A DNA stretch of 40,101 bases from Candidatus Sulfopaludibacter sp. SbA3 (GCA_945893365.1 CAMDED010000063.1:1-40101), one strand, 5' to 3'; counted from the stretch's first letter, positions 1-8,558 are shown. Made by a program: numbers and translations. The notes: generated by a model not told the origin, from the sequence alone.

Positions 1-689
1 TCTTGCTGCCCACATTGCATTCCCGCGGCAAGTCCGCCAGCAACTCCGCCAGCGTCATCCCCGCTTGCCGCTTCAGCCCCGTCAGTTCCGCTTCTGAAGG
101 CTCCTCTTTCTTCTCGCCCTTCTTCTTCCGTCCCTTCTTCTTGCCGGCGATACCAGGGCTTCAGGCGCACTGGCAGCCACGGGCGCAACCGCTGCAACGG
201 GCCGGGCGCCGGTTTTTCACGGGCTTCTATCCCGGTGGAATCCCGCGAGATATGTCCAATCACCCGTTCTTTTTGCGTCTCTTCAATGAGCGCCTCGTGC
301 AGCCGCTGCGGAAGTTGGCTCTCCGCAAATTCCGCGAAGGCACGGGAGAACTTCGATTCCTGAGGGATCTCGCCCGCGCTCTCCCAACCGCAGATCCGCC
401 GCAACGCCTCGTCGGCCCTCGAACGTTCCAGCAGTTGCCGCGTGGTGCTCATGTTGTACACGGCTTTGGCAACAAAGGCTCGCGCCATGGCCCGGCGATC
501 CATGTGTGGCCGGCCCACGCCGCCCGTCCAACACGGGATCATCCCTTCAATGGAAATCATGCCGAGCATCGTCAGCAGTTGCCGCTGCTTGTCGGTCAAG
601 GGTCCCAACTCCTCCTTCAAAGCCGGGAACAAAGCCCCCTCCAGAACCCGCATGAATTGATTCAAGTGCTCGAAGAAAGTAAGCTTCAT
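1..689 (-). pseudogene. IS transposase, N-terminal part, frameshifted, running off the left edge
   Basis: Reading the minus strand from an ATG at 689 gives a protein starting MKLTFFEHLNQF. A DUF772-like transposase N-terminal domain follows, with the typical run of a helical dimer region, 'RAMARAFVAKAVYNMSTTRQ', and 'ESKFSRAFAEFAES'. After about residue 155 (EAREKP) the sense moves to a second frame (RPVAAVAPVAASAPEAL). It then moves to a third (GKKKGRKKKGEKKEE, then MTLAELLADLPRECNVGSK), where the catalytic part would begin beyond position 1. At least two indels are needed to restore one frame, so this copy is probably dead unless frameshifting is programmed. The family looks like IS1182/IS5-type DDE transposases, common in Solibacter-like genomes; the exact family is inferred. 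Confidence 0.6.
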
Positions 690-732
690 AAGGAGGGGAA
701 TCCTTCTGGTTTGGAATTGGCTTCGAAATCCT

Positions 733-762
733 GTTTTAAGCCCGAACTCCCCTCTTTAAAAC
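733..762. repeat. Inverted repeat near the presumed IS end
   Basis: GTTTTAA (733-739) and TTAAAAC (756-762) are perfect 7-base complements around a 16-base spacer. They lie in an AT-rich stretch just upstream of the transposase start. A smaller AATAA/TTATT pair follows at about 766-778. It may be part of the IS end or a hairpin shielding the transposase gene from outside transcription. No terminal inverted repeat can be matched because the other IS end is outside the window. Confidence 0.4.
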
Positions 763-773
763 ATAAATAATAG

Positions 774-1001
774 TTATTGTTTCAATTGATTTTGCAAGAG
801 GCTCTCATGACTGACTTCCTTCCGGGCATCCAATTCGGCGATGCCGGTTTGGAGTTCGTCGAGCTGCTTTTCTTCGGACTCAACGTACGCCGCGATCGCC
901 TCGGCGGCGAGAAAAGACTTTGAGCGCATGGATCTCTTTGAGAGGGCGTCCAATCGCTTCTTAGTCGCGGTATCGATCCGTACCGAAAGTATCTCCCTCA
1001 T
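774..1001 (-). CDS. Ribbon-helix-helix (CopG/ParD-like) antitoxin, C-terminus altered
   Basis: A 75-residue protein starting at an ATG at 1001. The first 45 residues fit the ribbon-helix-helix DNA-binding fold: a beta strand 'LSVRIDTATKKRLDAL' followed by helices 'KSFLAAEAIAAYVESEE'. The stretch 'QLDELQTGIAELDA' is typical of ParD/RelB-type antitoxins, which repress their own promoter and neutralise a RelE/ParE toxin. Such proteins normally end with a VSHEEV..WL-type helix. Here VSHES is followed by LLQNQLKQ and a stop lying in AT-rich DNA next to the IS, so the native C-terminus is probably replaced by IS-end sequence. No toxin gene is visible; it would lie on the far side of the IS or be lost. 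The family is clear, function doubtful. Confidence 0.65.
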   Translation of the reverse strand: MREILSVRIDTATKKRLDALSKRSMRSKSFLAAEAIAAYVESEEKQLDELQTGIAELDARKEVSHESLLQNQLKQ

Positions 1002-1290
1002 CTCCCGTACTCGCTTGTCTACATCTTCGCAGAAAAGGGTGCGTTTGACTTCGCCATTGGAACCGCGTTTCGGCGGCCATTGCGGAACGGAACGACCCAG
1101 CTTGTGCTCTCTTTGAGTCCAAGCTACGCTGGGTTACGGTTGGAGACCACCACGCCTTCCGCCGTACCTCAGGCGGCCTTTCCCGGCTGCCGCGGGCCGG
1201 TACACCGGGAACCGCCACGTTCCGTATTCGGAAATCCCCCGTGGGTGGCTTCGAGATACAACCGGCGAAGCTCGGCGGAGCCGTACCGCG
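1002..1290. other. No recognisable gene
   Basis: About 290 bases upstream of the antitoxin. Short open frames on both strands show no family I recognise and no ribosome binding site. The promoter of the antitoxin gene should lie in its first 100 bases, but I see no convincing -35/-10 pair. Confidence 0.5.
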
Positions 1291-1383
1291 CTGCAGCGCC
1301 GAATTGCGGAAAACGTCGCCGCGTTGATTCCCGACGGCGTCACTCTACAGATGGGCATCGGCGGTATTCCGGACGCCCCGTAC
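1291..1383 (+). pseudogene. Scrap of an acetyl-CoA hydrolase / 4-hydroxybutyrate CoA-transferase
   Basis: One frame encodes RRIAENVAALIPDG followed by VTLQMGIGGIPDA. This closely matches the conserved segment near the glycine-rich CoA-binding region of the acetyl-CoA hydrolase/transferase family (usually 'IPDGATLQMGIGAIPDA'). The match stops abruptly at about 1383, and upstream the frame has no family resemblance. About 30 of the expected 430 residues remain. This is a gene fragment left by rearrangement, not a working gene. Confidence 0.55.
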
Positions 1384-1401
1384 TTTCCTGCCTGCGGGCT
1401 C

Positions 1402-1584
1402 TCAAACGGCGTCGCGTACCATCGGTACACCCGCTTCTCCTTCCCTTTCTTCTTCTCGTCCATCACTGTCTCCGGCACCGCGCTCGGCCGGTGAGAGTTC
1501 ACATTCCGATTCATGTACTCCGCGTAGAACGCATGGACTTCGTCCGCTTTCGACGCTCAATGTACCCGTACCCCATGCCAACAT
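1402..1584 (-). pseudogene. C-terminal scrap of an integrase-core transposase
   Basis: On the minus strand, ADEVHAFYAEYMNRNVN, HRPSAVPETVMDEK and KRVYRWYATPFE read in one frame. They resemble the C-terminal tail of DDE integrase-type transposases, where 'FHRPCG....KVYRxYxTPFE' follows the catalytic glutamate. The sequence just before (GYxYIERRK) lies in another frame, so a frameshift separates them. Downstream the resemblance ends at about 1402. No DDE residues remain. Confidence 0.5.
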
Positions 1585-1737
1585 GAATGAGACATCTTGT
1601 GTGACCGCAATTAGTGAGTAGGGCGGGAAAGAGAAGACTCAGAATGACAACGATGAACGGCTCTGCTCGGTCTGCGACGCTGCTGGCAGGAAGATTGGAT
1701 CCGATAGTAGGTGAAGTTGAGGGCGTGGCGCCCCGCC

Positions 1738-1820
1738 CGAACCCGGAGGTGATGGCAGGCCGCGCCAAACGGCGAAGATTCACGGCCGAGTACAAGCGTG
1801 GCATACCGGCCCGTGCCGAT
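1738..1820 (+). pseudogene. Scrap of an IS3-type OrfA transposase
   Basis: The frame reads NPEVMAGRAKRRRFTAEYKR then ARAD. This is the start of the helix-turn-helix in IS3/IS2-type OrfA proteins, usually '..KRRRFTAEYKLRILREAD'. Only about 27 residues remain, the helix-turn-helix is broken off, and the longer open frame around it (1614-1838) shows no other resemblance. Confidence 0.5.
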
Positions 1821-2011
1821 TCGGAAATACTACACTGACGTAATGTCACTCTGCGCAAGAACTCGATGAAGTGCAAGGAGGCGCAACGAGGGAGAGGGAT
1901 TTGCGCCAAGTGCTCTGAAAACTCGATCAAACGGCGAGACGCGGAGGCTCTCGAAGTGGCGCAGCTCCGGGCGTTTCAATAGCCAGGCGTCGATAGATCA
2001 CGTCCGTTCCC
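1821..2011. other. No recognisable gene
   Basis: This stretch lies between the transposase scrap and the end of the thuA-like gene. No coding resemblance or terminator with a T-run was found. Confidence 0.4.
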
Positions 2012-2842
2012 TTAACGCAGGAGCCACTTGGCGGCGTTCTGCTGCAACTTCACGTATTCCGGATTCCACAACGCCGTTAGCATGTGGCCCGGCGCGAGGT
2101 AGGCGACGCGTCCTTTTCCGTAATCGTAGGCCCAACCCGCGGCCGATTTCGGGCCGAGCTTCTTGTAGTCGAGGTCCTCTTCGTTCACCGATTCGAGCAG
2201 CAGGTGCTTTGGATCCTTCAAATACTTCACGTAGTGCTGCTCATCGGTGACCACGAAATCGTTCACGCCCCGGGTGATGGGATGCTCCTTGTTCACAACC
2301 TTGACCTTGAACTTGCGAATAGCGGGGTGTCCTTCGGTGACGCATCCGAGCACATCCTTGAAATCGTCGTTGTGCGGGCTGATGTAAGTCACGTTGTGCA
2401 GGAACAGCACGCCGCCGCCGTTCTGAGCGAACTGCTTCACGGCTCTGCCCTGCTCCGGAGTGATCCAATAATGCGGCTTGCCCTCCCACTTTGGAAGTTG
2501 AGGTTCGCTCACGATGGGCGGTTTGCCGGTCGAAACGTATCCGGCGTTTGTGGATTCGTCGGGATAGCCGCCTGGCCACGTCATGCCGTCGCGCAGCATG
2601 ATGAGGAGCTTGCGGTGCTTGAGCGTTGCGGAATTGAGCTCCCTGGTTTCATCGCAGAAATCGATTCCGATGCCGAGACCGGCGCCCAGCGTCTTGCCGA
2701 GCCCCACGCGGATGTAATCGCTGTTGTGGTAGCGGTCGCCGATGAGCGCGAAAGCGGGTGCGCCGCTCGCGGCGCGGGCTGCCGGAATCAGCGGCAACCC
2801 CGCGAGCGATTGGAGAGCGGAACGGCGGGTAAGAGGCGTCAT
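2012..2842 (-). CDS. Exported ThuA-like (trehalose utilisation family) protein
   Basis: A 276-residue protein. The N-terminus 'TRRSALQSLAGLPLIPAARA' is a twin-arginine-type signal, so it probably acts in the periplasm. The body is a ThuA-type class I glutamine-amidotransferase-like fold: 'FALIGDRYHNSDYIRVGLGK' at the start, 'GGGVLFLHN' in the middle, the typical 'EGHPAIRKFKVKV..KEHPITRGV.DFVVTDEQHY' core, and 'GRVAYLAPGHMLTALWNPEYVKLQQNAAKWLLR' at the end. ThuA proteins are linked to sugar metabolism, but the reaction is unproven for most. It follows the HpcH/HpaI aldolase gene by 29 bases on the same strand and is probably co-transcribed. Length and domain are complete. Confidence 0.85.
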   Translation of the reverse strand: MTPLTRRSALQSLAGLPLIPAARAASGAPAFALIGDRYHNSDYIRVGLGKTLGAGLGIGIDFCDETRELNSATLKHRKLLIMLRDGMTWPGGYPDESTNAGYVSTGKPPIVSEPQLPKWEGKPHYWITPEQGRAVKQFAQNGGGVLFLHNVTYISPHNDDFKDVLGCVTEGHPAIRKFKVKVVNKEHPITRGVNDFVVTDEQHYVKYLKDPKHLLLESVNEEDLDYKKLGPKSAAGWAYDYGKGRVAYLAPGHMLTALWNPEYVKLQQNAAKWLLR

Positions 2843-2849
2843 ACGCTGT

Positions 2850-2878
2850 CAAGTCTACATCGCCGCCAAGTCTACATC
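2850..2878. repeat. Direct 12-bp repeat between the aldolase and thuA-like genes
   Basis: CAAGTCTACATC occurs at 2850-2861 and again at 2867-2878, separated by GCCGC, giving a 17-base period. The second copy contains the stop codon (2872-2874) of the upstream aldolase gene, and the first duplicates that stop in the short intergenic gap. It looks like a tandem slippage duplication, though direct repeats can also be regulator sites. Confidence 0.7.
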
Positions 2879-3717
2879 AACGCCGTGCGCCGGCGGGTCC
2901 AGATCTTTCCCTTGGCCAGCGCGATGGATTCCATGTCGTTCACGTAGGCCGTCATCTGCGTCAGGATGTGGTGCAGATCGTTACCGATGCTGATGAAGGT
3001 GAAACCCTTTTCGAGAAACTCGCCCACGCGGCCCGTGCCGAACAGAAACAGGCCGAGAATCAAGTTGTTCGCCTTCGCTTCGCGAACCAGAGTATCGGTT
3101 GCAGCGCCTAGTTCGGGCGAGGTGTACATCAACGGGAATTCGTACTTCTCGTAGAGCCCCATCGACATGCACAGATCGTTCTGGCCAAGAAACAGGATGT
3201 CGACGCCGGGCACGGCCGCGATCTCCGCCATGTTCTCGATGCACGACGCCGTCTCCACCTGCAAGGCGATCATGATGTTCTTGTTGGCGTTCCCCACGTA
3301 GCCGAGAAGCCCGGCTTTGTTGGTGCTCCGCTGCGGGAAATAGACCGACCGCGTCCCAACCGTCGGATAACGCGCGCAACTAACGGCCTGGCGAGCCTCG
3401 GCGGCGGTGTTGATATAAGGCACAAGCACGCCGTCGGCGCCGAGATCCAGTGCCTGCTGAATGCCCGCCCGATCGTCGAAACCGCCGACGCGAACCATGG
3501 ACTTCGCCCCTCCGCTTGAGATTGCGCAAAGCATCGCGGAGAGTTTCTCGCGATCCATCGGTCCGTGCTGGGTGTCGACCAGCAGCCAATCGTAACCGCT
3601 GTGGGCGATCTGTTCGACGACCGTGGTGCTATGCGAATTGATGAACAGCCCCATCTTTGGCCGTCCTTGGCGCAACTGTTCTTTGAAATCGGCCCCGCTC
3701 GGGGTGGCTTCGGGCAT
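2872..3717 (-). CDS. HpcH/HpaI aldolase family protein
   Basis: A 281-residue TIM-barrel aldolase of the HpcH/HpaI (2-keto-3-deoxy acid aldolase/citrate lyase beta) family. These enzymes cleave 2-keto-4-hydroxy acids to pyruvate plus an aldehyde, using a divalent metal. Visible motifs are 'GLFINSHSTTVVEQIA', 'DWLLVDTQHGPMDREKL', 'GADGVLVPYINTAAEARQAV' and 'ALQVETASCIENM...GVDILFLGQNDLCMSMG', which holds the metal-binding Glu and Asp. I chose the ATG at 3717 because AAGGAG lies 10 bases upstream; a longer in-frame extension to 3783 has no such site. It sits 69 bases after the efflux gene and upstream of the thuA-like gene. The substrate is unknown; sugar-acid breakdown is plausible. Confidence 0.9.
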   Translation of the reverse strand: MPEATPSGADFKEQLRQGRPKMGLFINSHSTTVVEQIAHSGYDWLLVDTQHGPMDREKLSAMLCAISSGGAKSMVRVGGFDDRAGIQQALDLGADGVLVPYINTAAEARQAVSCARYPTVGTRSVYFPQRSTNKAGLLGYVGNANKNIMIALQVETASCIENMAEIAAVPGVDILFLGQNDLCMSMGLYEKYEFPLMYTSPELGAATDTLVREAKANNLILGLFLFGTGRVGEFLEKGFTFISIGNDLHHILTQMTAYVNDMESIALAKGKIWTRRRTALM

Positions 3718-3786
3718 GGAAAGGAGACTCCTTATTCTGATGACGGAATTTTGGGCAACTCCCGTAATATACCGCGAACTCAAGCG

Positions 3787-6700
3787 CTATTTCAGCGTCA
3801 CCTGATTCGCCGGCAGAGTCGACCCCATGGCGTGCTGAAGTTGTGAGACCGCCTTGTTGAATTCGAGGTCCGCGGCGACGTGACGCCTGCGCGAATCCGC
3901 GAATTCGTTCTGGCGCGTCAGGACGAGGAAGTTCGTCGACTCGCCCGTCAGGAAAAGACGCTCTTCGCTTTCGAGCTTATCCTTTGCCGCGCGCTCGCCA
4001 GCCGCCGCCGCCGCGATTCGTTGCCGCGCGGTCTGGATCGCCTGCATGGAGTTGCGGACCTGCGCTTCAATGCCCTGCTCCAGTTGCTCGCGCTCGAGTT
4101 TCAATCGGCGCCCGGCGATCGCAGTCTGCGCGAGAGCTGATTCGGCCGCGCGATTCCGGATCGTGAAATCGAATGCCAGTCCAACTTGGGCGGTCTGATA
4201 ACGGCCGCTGAAAACGCCGCCGAGCGCCGTCCCGTAGCCGCCCAGCAGCGTATCGGGGAGCGCTCCGAAGCCCGCTGCCTCGAGTGGCGGCAGACCGGAC
4301 TGCGACGACAACCGGTTGACGCGATCGTACAGCAGCGCATTTGAAGCGGTGAATGGATTTTCGCCGGGACGCAGCGTCCCCCCAAGCCCGGAGTTTGCGT
4401 AGGACGCAACCAGGTTTACCTGCGGCTTGACCTGGTCCGCCGCTTGCATTTTCTTCACGTCGTTGATAGAGGTGCGGGTGCCGGTCCGGCGGAGCTCGAC
4501 GCGCGATTTCAGCGCGGACGCGATAGCTTCCCGCAGATCGTCGCCGAGCGCGGCGGCCTGCATGCGGGAATCGGTGGGAATGATCTCGTCGCCCCAGATT
4601 TCCGCGCCGCGGCTCCCGGCAATCATCGACTTCAGCGCATTCTCAACTTCAGTGACGGTCTGCAGGCTGGTGTACCAGGTGTCGAGCCGCCGCTGCAATT
4701 CGGCCTCGGAGGCGGAGATCTCTATCGGAGCGAGCGTCCCGGCGTCGATCAAGCGCTTGTTCCGCGCCAGTTGTTCCCGCGCCCATTCGACGGTATCGGC
4801 CTTGACGACCGCGTCCTGGCGCGCCGCGACGAGATCCCAATACACCTGCTCCACGCGCACGACGACGTCGATGGCCTTCAACTCGAAATCTTCCTGCGAG
4901 AGATCGAGTTGCTTGCGGCGTATTTTGATCTCCGCGCGGTCCTGGTCGATGAGCCGGTTTCGAAATAAGGGCTGCGTGAACCCGAGGAGGAGGCGCGAGG
5001 TCGTAAACGGACTCAACGTGGCGAACGGGTTGCTGCTCGAGGCACGGCTGTTCTCGAATTCCATGTTGAACTGGAGACCGGACCACGGCGTCCTCTGGCG
5101 GAAGTAGAAATTCTGCGAATGGAAGTGCTCGGCCAGTTTTCCGCCCGGGCCCTGAAGGACGGAGCCGGTCGGCGTGTTGCGCGATTCGAGCGCTGGAAGC
5201 CAGCGAAATGACGGATCGTAGGTTCCCAGCGCGCCGCGGACGCTCTCGGCCGCCGCCGCAGTGCTGGTGCGCTCGATCTCGATCTCGAGGTTCGAGGCGA
5301 GCGCCATCTCAATCGCCTCTTTCAAAGCGAGCTTCCGCTGGATGAGGGCGGAGACGCCGACGCGGGGGGGGGCCGTGAGAGTCTGAGCGCTGAGCGCCGC
5401 TGGGGGCGTCTGAGCGGCGAGAGGCGCGCCAAGAGCCATGGCGCCAACGAGGAGCATGGTGACCGCGCGCCGAAGCCTCCAGGTCGAAAAGCTAAGTATC
5501 CGCGCGTGCGACAGATCGTCGAACAGCGAGTAGGCCACCGGGGTCACGAGCAAAGTCAGGAGGAGACAGAGCGTCTGACCGCCGATCACAACGATCGCGA
5601 CGGTTTTGCGCGAACCCGCGCCCGCGCCCGTGCCGAGGGCGAGCGGTATCATGCCGGCCACGAGCGCGGCGGTCGTCATCATGATAGGCCGGAGGCGGTC
5701 TTCGCAGCCTCGGACGATGGCTTCAAGCCGAGGCACGCCTTCCCTGCGCAGCGACTTGATGTGGTCGATCTGGAGGATGGAATTCTTTTTCACGATGCCG
5801 AAAAGAATCAGAATTCCCACGGACGTATAAATGATCGAGAAGTTTTCCCCGGTCAGCACCAGAGAAAGCAGCGCGAACGGCGCCGAGAGAGGCAGGCTGA
5901 TCAGAATCGTAACCGGGTCGATGAAGCTCTCAAACTGCGCGGCGAGCACCATATACATAAAGACGATTGAAAGAACGAACGCGAGAATGTAGCTCTTTGC
6001 CGCGCGGCCGAATTCCTTGCTGCGGCCAAAGAGACCCGTGTTGTATTCGGGTGGCATGTGCAAGTCCTTGATGGTCTTCTCGAGGATTGTGAGAACGTTG
6101 CTCAGAGACTGCCCTTTCACGAGATTCGCCGTGATCAGGATTTGCCGCTGGCGGTTGTAACGCTCGATCTGTGTGGGCCCGGACGCTTCGCTTAAGGCGG
6201 CCACGCTTGCGACCGGCGTGTTGCCGATCGTTCCGGAAGGAACGAACAGTCTCTGCAGCGCGCCCGCCGACGTCCGGAATTGTTTCGCCACGCGCAACTG
6301 TACGTCGTAGCGGTCATCGCCTTCGCGGTACGTGGTCACCTGGTCGTCGCCACCCACAAGAGTGCGGAGGGCGGTCGCGATCGATTCGACGCTCACGTGC
6401 AGGTCGGCGGCCTTGTCGCGATTGATGACGACGCGAACTTCAGGCTTGCCGGGTTCGTAGGATGAATCGAGGTCCGTGATGCCAGGCACTTCAGCGAGCT
6501 TGCGGCGGATCTCGCGCGAGTATTGGTCCAGGCGCGCGAGGTCCGGTCCCTGCAGGAAGAACTGGAAATCCTGATTGCTGCCGGCGCCCTGAATGACCGA
6601 GGGCAATTGAACGCCGATTATGAGATCGCGGAATCGCGTCAGGCGTTCGCGCGCCATCAGCATGACCTGCTGCTGGGTGACTTTCCGCTCCGTCACCGGC

Positions 6701-8541
6701 ACCATCTCGACGGTGATGTAACCGCGATCGACGCGCCGCTGCTGATCCGCGCCGATGGTGGTGAGGACGTGGCTAACGCCCGGCAGCTTCCGGACCTCGT
6801 CCTCCACGTCCTTGATTACGGATTCGGTTCCGGTGAGCGAGGAGCCGACAGGCATGCGGACGCTGATCTCAAACTCGCTTTGATCGTCAACCGGCAGGAA
6901 GTCCTTGCCGACCATGTTAAACAGGGGACCCGTCGAGAAGAGCACGCCCGCCGAGGCCAAAACGATCACCCAGCGGTGGTTCATCGTCCAATGAAGCATC
7001 GCGCGATAGGAGTTGTCCATCAGGCGAAACACGACGGACTCTTTAGTGGAGTGGCCGCCGGGCGTAACCTTGAGAAAACGCGAGCAAAGCATCGGCGTGA
7101 GAGTGAAGCTTACGAACATGGAGACCATGATGGCGAAAGCCGCCGTGTATCCGAAGCTCGACATGAAGCGGCCGACGATACCGCCCATCAACGCCACCGG
7201 AATGAAGATAATGACAAGGCTCAACGTTGTCGCCAGCACGGCCAATGCGATATCCGCCGTTCCCCGGCGCGCGGCTTCCAGGCCGGAAAGACCTTTCTCC
7301 TCGGCGAACCGGAAGATATTTTCAAGGACCACAATCGCGTCGTCGATCACGATTCCGACCACCAGGGTAAGCGCCAACATCGTGATCTGGTTGAGCGTGA
7401 ATCCCATCAGGTTCATCAATGTGTAGGTCGAGATGATGGAGGTTGGAATCGCGACCGCGGCAATCAGAGTGGATCGCCAGTTACGGATAAAGAAGAGCAC
7501 GACCAGCGAGGCGCACAGGCCGCCCAGAATCAGGTGCTCCTGCACGGCCTTGAACGATTCCTCGATGAATAGGGATTGATCGCGGGTATAGGAAACCTTG
7601 AAGTCCGCGGGCAGGGCCGCTTTCAATTCCGCAACCCGCGCCTTTACGGCGTGAATGACGTCGAGCGTGTTGGTGCCGGACTGCTTTCTGACTTCGAGCA
7701 CGACCGCCTGAATGCCATCGAGACGCGCCAGAGACCGCGGCTCTTCGATGCCGTCTTCGACTGTGGCGATATCGGATACGCGGATCGGTGTGGACCCGGA
7801 CGTGGCGACAACGAGCCGCAGGAAATCCTGAGGCTTTTCGACGCGGCCCAGCGTGCGCAGGCTCAGTTCCCGCCGTCCTTGATCGATGCGCCCGCCAGGC
7901 GTCTCGACGTTCTGCGAGGCGATGGCCGCGCGCACCTGATCGATATTCAGGCCGTAAGAAAAGAGCGCGTCGGCATCCAGTTGAATTTGAATCTGGCGGA
8001 TACGATCGCCCACAAAACGCACCTGGCCGACGCCCTGCAGCGACTCGATGTTCTTCTTGATGCGGTCATCCACGGTCTTGGTTGTCTCGCGCAGATCCCT
8101 GCCGGACGCGACCACGACGTTGATCACCGGAGACGCGTCCGAGGCCACCTTTTCGACCACCGGCGGATCCACGTCTTTGGGAAGCTGCTTGAGTACGGCC
8201 GCGACTTTGTCCCGCACTTCTTGCGCCGCCACTTCGGCATCCTTCTCAAGCACGAACTGAAGGGCGACGACCGACACGCCTTCCGATGAAATGGATCGCA
8301 AATCGTCGATGCCGCTGATGGTGTTGACGGCTTCTTCGATCCGCTTTGTGACCTGCGTCTCAATCTCTTCGGGCGCCGCTCCGCGAAGGGTCGTCGTGAT
8401 GTTCACAAACGGGAACTCCACTTTTGGGAACAGGTCGACGCCCAGTTTCTGATAGGACGCGAGGCCGGTCACGAGAAGCGCCACCACGAGCATGGTGGCA
8501 AATACGGGACGCTGAATGCAGATTTCCGCTAGTTTCTTCAT
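3787..8541 (-). CDS. RND efflux pump fused in frame to a TolC-like outer-membrane factor
   Basis: A 1,584-residue open frame. Residues 1-1015 are a full HAE1/AcrB-type RND permease: the start 'MKKLAEICIQRPVFATMLVVA', the proton-relay Asp pair in 'LALTLVVGIVIDDAIVVLEN', two large periplasmic loops, and the final membrane helices ending in 'LLVTPVAYSLFDDL'. About 14 basic/polar residues follow. From Met1029 a second protein starts with its own signal peptide (MLLVGAMALGAPLAAQ) and runs as an outer-membrane efflux protein of the TolC family, with two OEP repeats ('ALKEAIEMALASNLEIEIER', 'EDFELKAIDVVVRVEQVYWDL', 'RQNEFADSRRRHVAADLEFN'). The usual stop between pump and channel is absent. Both halves have normal length. 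An internal start at 5457 or signal-peptidase cleavage could still yield separate proteins. Its gene follows the adaptor gene by 17 bases. Substrate unknown. Confidence 0.9.
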   Translation of the reverse strand: MKKLAEICIQRPVFATMLVVALLVTGLASYQKLGVDLFPKVEFPFVNITTTLRGAAPEEIETQVTKRIEEAVNTISGIDDLRSISSEGVSVVALQFVLEKDAEVAAQEVRDKVAAVLKQLPKDVDPPVVEKVASDASPVINVVVASGRDLRETTKTVDDRIKKNIESLQGVGQVRFVGDRIRQIQIQLDADALFSYGLNIDQVRAAIASQNVETPGGRIDQGRRELSLRTLGRVEKPQDFLRLVVATSGSTPIRVSDIATVEDGIEEPRSLARLDGIQAVVLEVRKQSGTNTLDVIHAVKARVAELKAALPADFKVSYTRDQSLFIEESFKAVQEHLILGGLCASLVVLFFIRNWRSTLIAAVAIPTSIISTYTLMNLMGFTLNQITMLALTLVVGIVIDDAIVVLENIFRFAEEKGLSGLEAARRGTADIALAVLATTLSLVIIFIPVALMGGIVGRFMSSFGYTAAFAIMVSMFVSFTLTPMLCSRFLKVTPGGHSTKESVVFRLMDNSYRAMLHWTMNHRWVIVLASAGVLFSTGPLFNMVGKDFLPVDDQSEFEISVRMPVGSSLTGTESVIKDVEDEVRKLPGVSHVLTTIGADQQRRVDRGYITVEMVPVTERKVTQQQVMLMARERLTRFRDLIIGVQLPSVIQGAGSNQDFQFFLQGPDLARLDQYSREIRRKLAEVPGITDLDSSYEPGKPEVRVVINRDKAADLHVSVESIATALRTLVGGDDQVTTYREGDDRYDVQLRVAKQFRTSAGALQRLFVPSGTIGNTPVASVAALSEASGPTQIERYNRQRQILITANLVKGQSLSNVLTILEKTIKDLHMPPEYNTGLFGRSKEFGRAAKSYILAFVLSIVFMYMVLAAQFESFIDPVTILISLPLSAPFALLSLVLTGENFSIIYTSVGILILFGIVKKNSILQIDHIKSLRREGVPRLEAIVRGCEDRLRPIMMTTAALVAGMIPLALGTGAGAGSRKTVAIVVIGGQTLCLLLTLLVTPVAYSLFDDLSHARILSFSTWRLRRAVTMLLVGAMALGAPLAAQTPPAALSAQTLTAPPRVGVSALIQRKLALKEAIEMALASNLEIEIERTSTAAAAESVRGALGTYDPSFRWLPALESRNTPTGSVLQGPGGKLAEHFHSQNFYFRQRTPWSGLQFNMEFENSRASSSNPFATLSPFTTSRLLLGFTQPLFRNRLIDQDRAEIKIRRKQLDLSQEDFELKAIDVVVRVEQVYWDLVAARQDAVVKADTVEWAREQLARNKRLIDAGTLAPIEISASEAELQRRLDTWYTSLQTVTEVENALKSMIAGSRGAEIWGDEIIPTDSRMQAAALGDDLREAIASALKSRVELRRTGTRTSINDVKKMQAADQVKPQVNLVASYANSGLGGTLRPGENPFTASNALLYDRVNRLSSQSGLPPLEAAGFGALPDTLLGGYGTALGGVFSGRYQTAQVGLAFDFTIRNRAAESALAQTAIAGRRLKLEREQLEQGIEAQVRNSMQAIQTARQRIAAAAAGERAAKDKLESEERLFLTGESTNFLVLTRQNEFADSRRRHVAADLEFNKAVSQLQHAMGSTLPANQVTLK
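5364..5372. repeat. Nine-G homopolymer inside the outer-membrane-factor part
   Basis: Nine consecutive G on the plus strand (nine C in the coding strand) fall about 30 codons after the internal signal peptide, in the mature N-terminus of the TolC-like half (residues TAPPRVG). Runs of this length are prone to slippage, which would switch the channel half off while leaving the pump half intact. The frame is open on both sides in the given sequence. Confidence 0.8.
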
Positions 8542-8558
8542 GAATGGTCCCCTGGCGG

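Noticed and set aside
3-770. A long plus-strand open frame (255 residues) at the left edge
   Set aside because: The minus strand carries a recognisable transposase N-terminus over the same bases. The plus frame has no family resemblance and is a shadow.
6523-7572. A 349-residue plus-strand frame inside the RND pump gene
   Set aside because: Antisense to the conserved pump core; composition is the complement of membrane codons.
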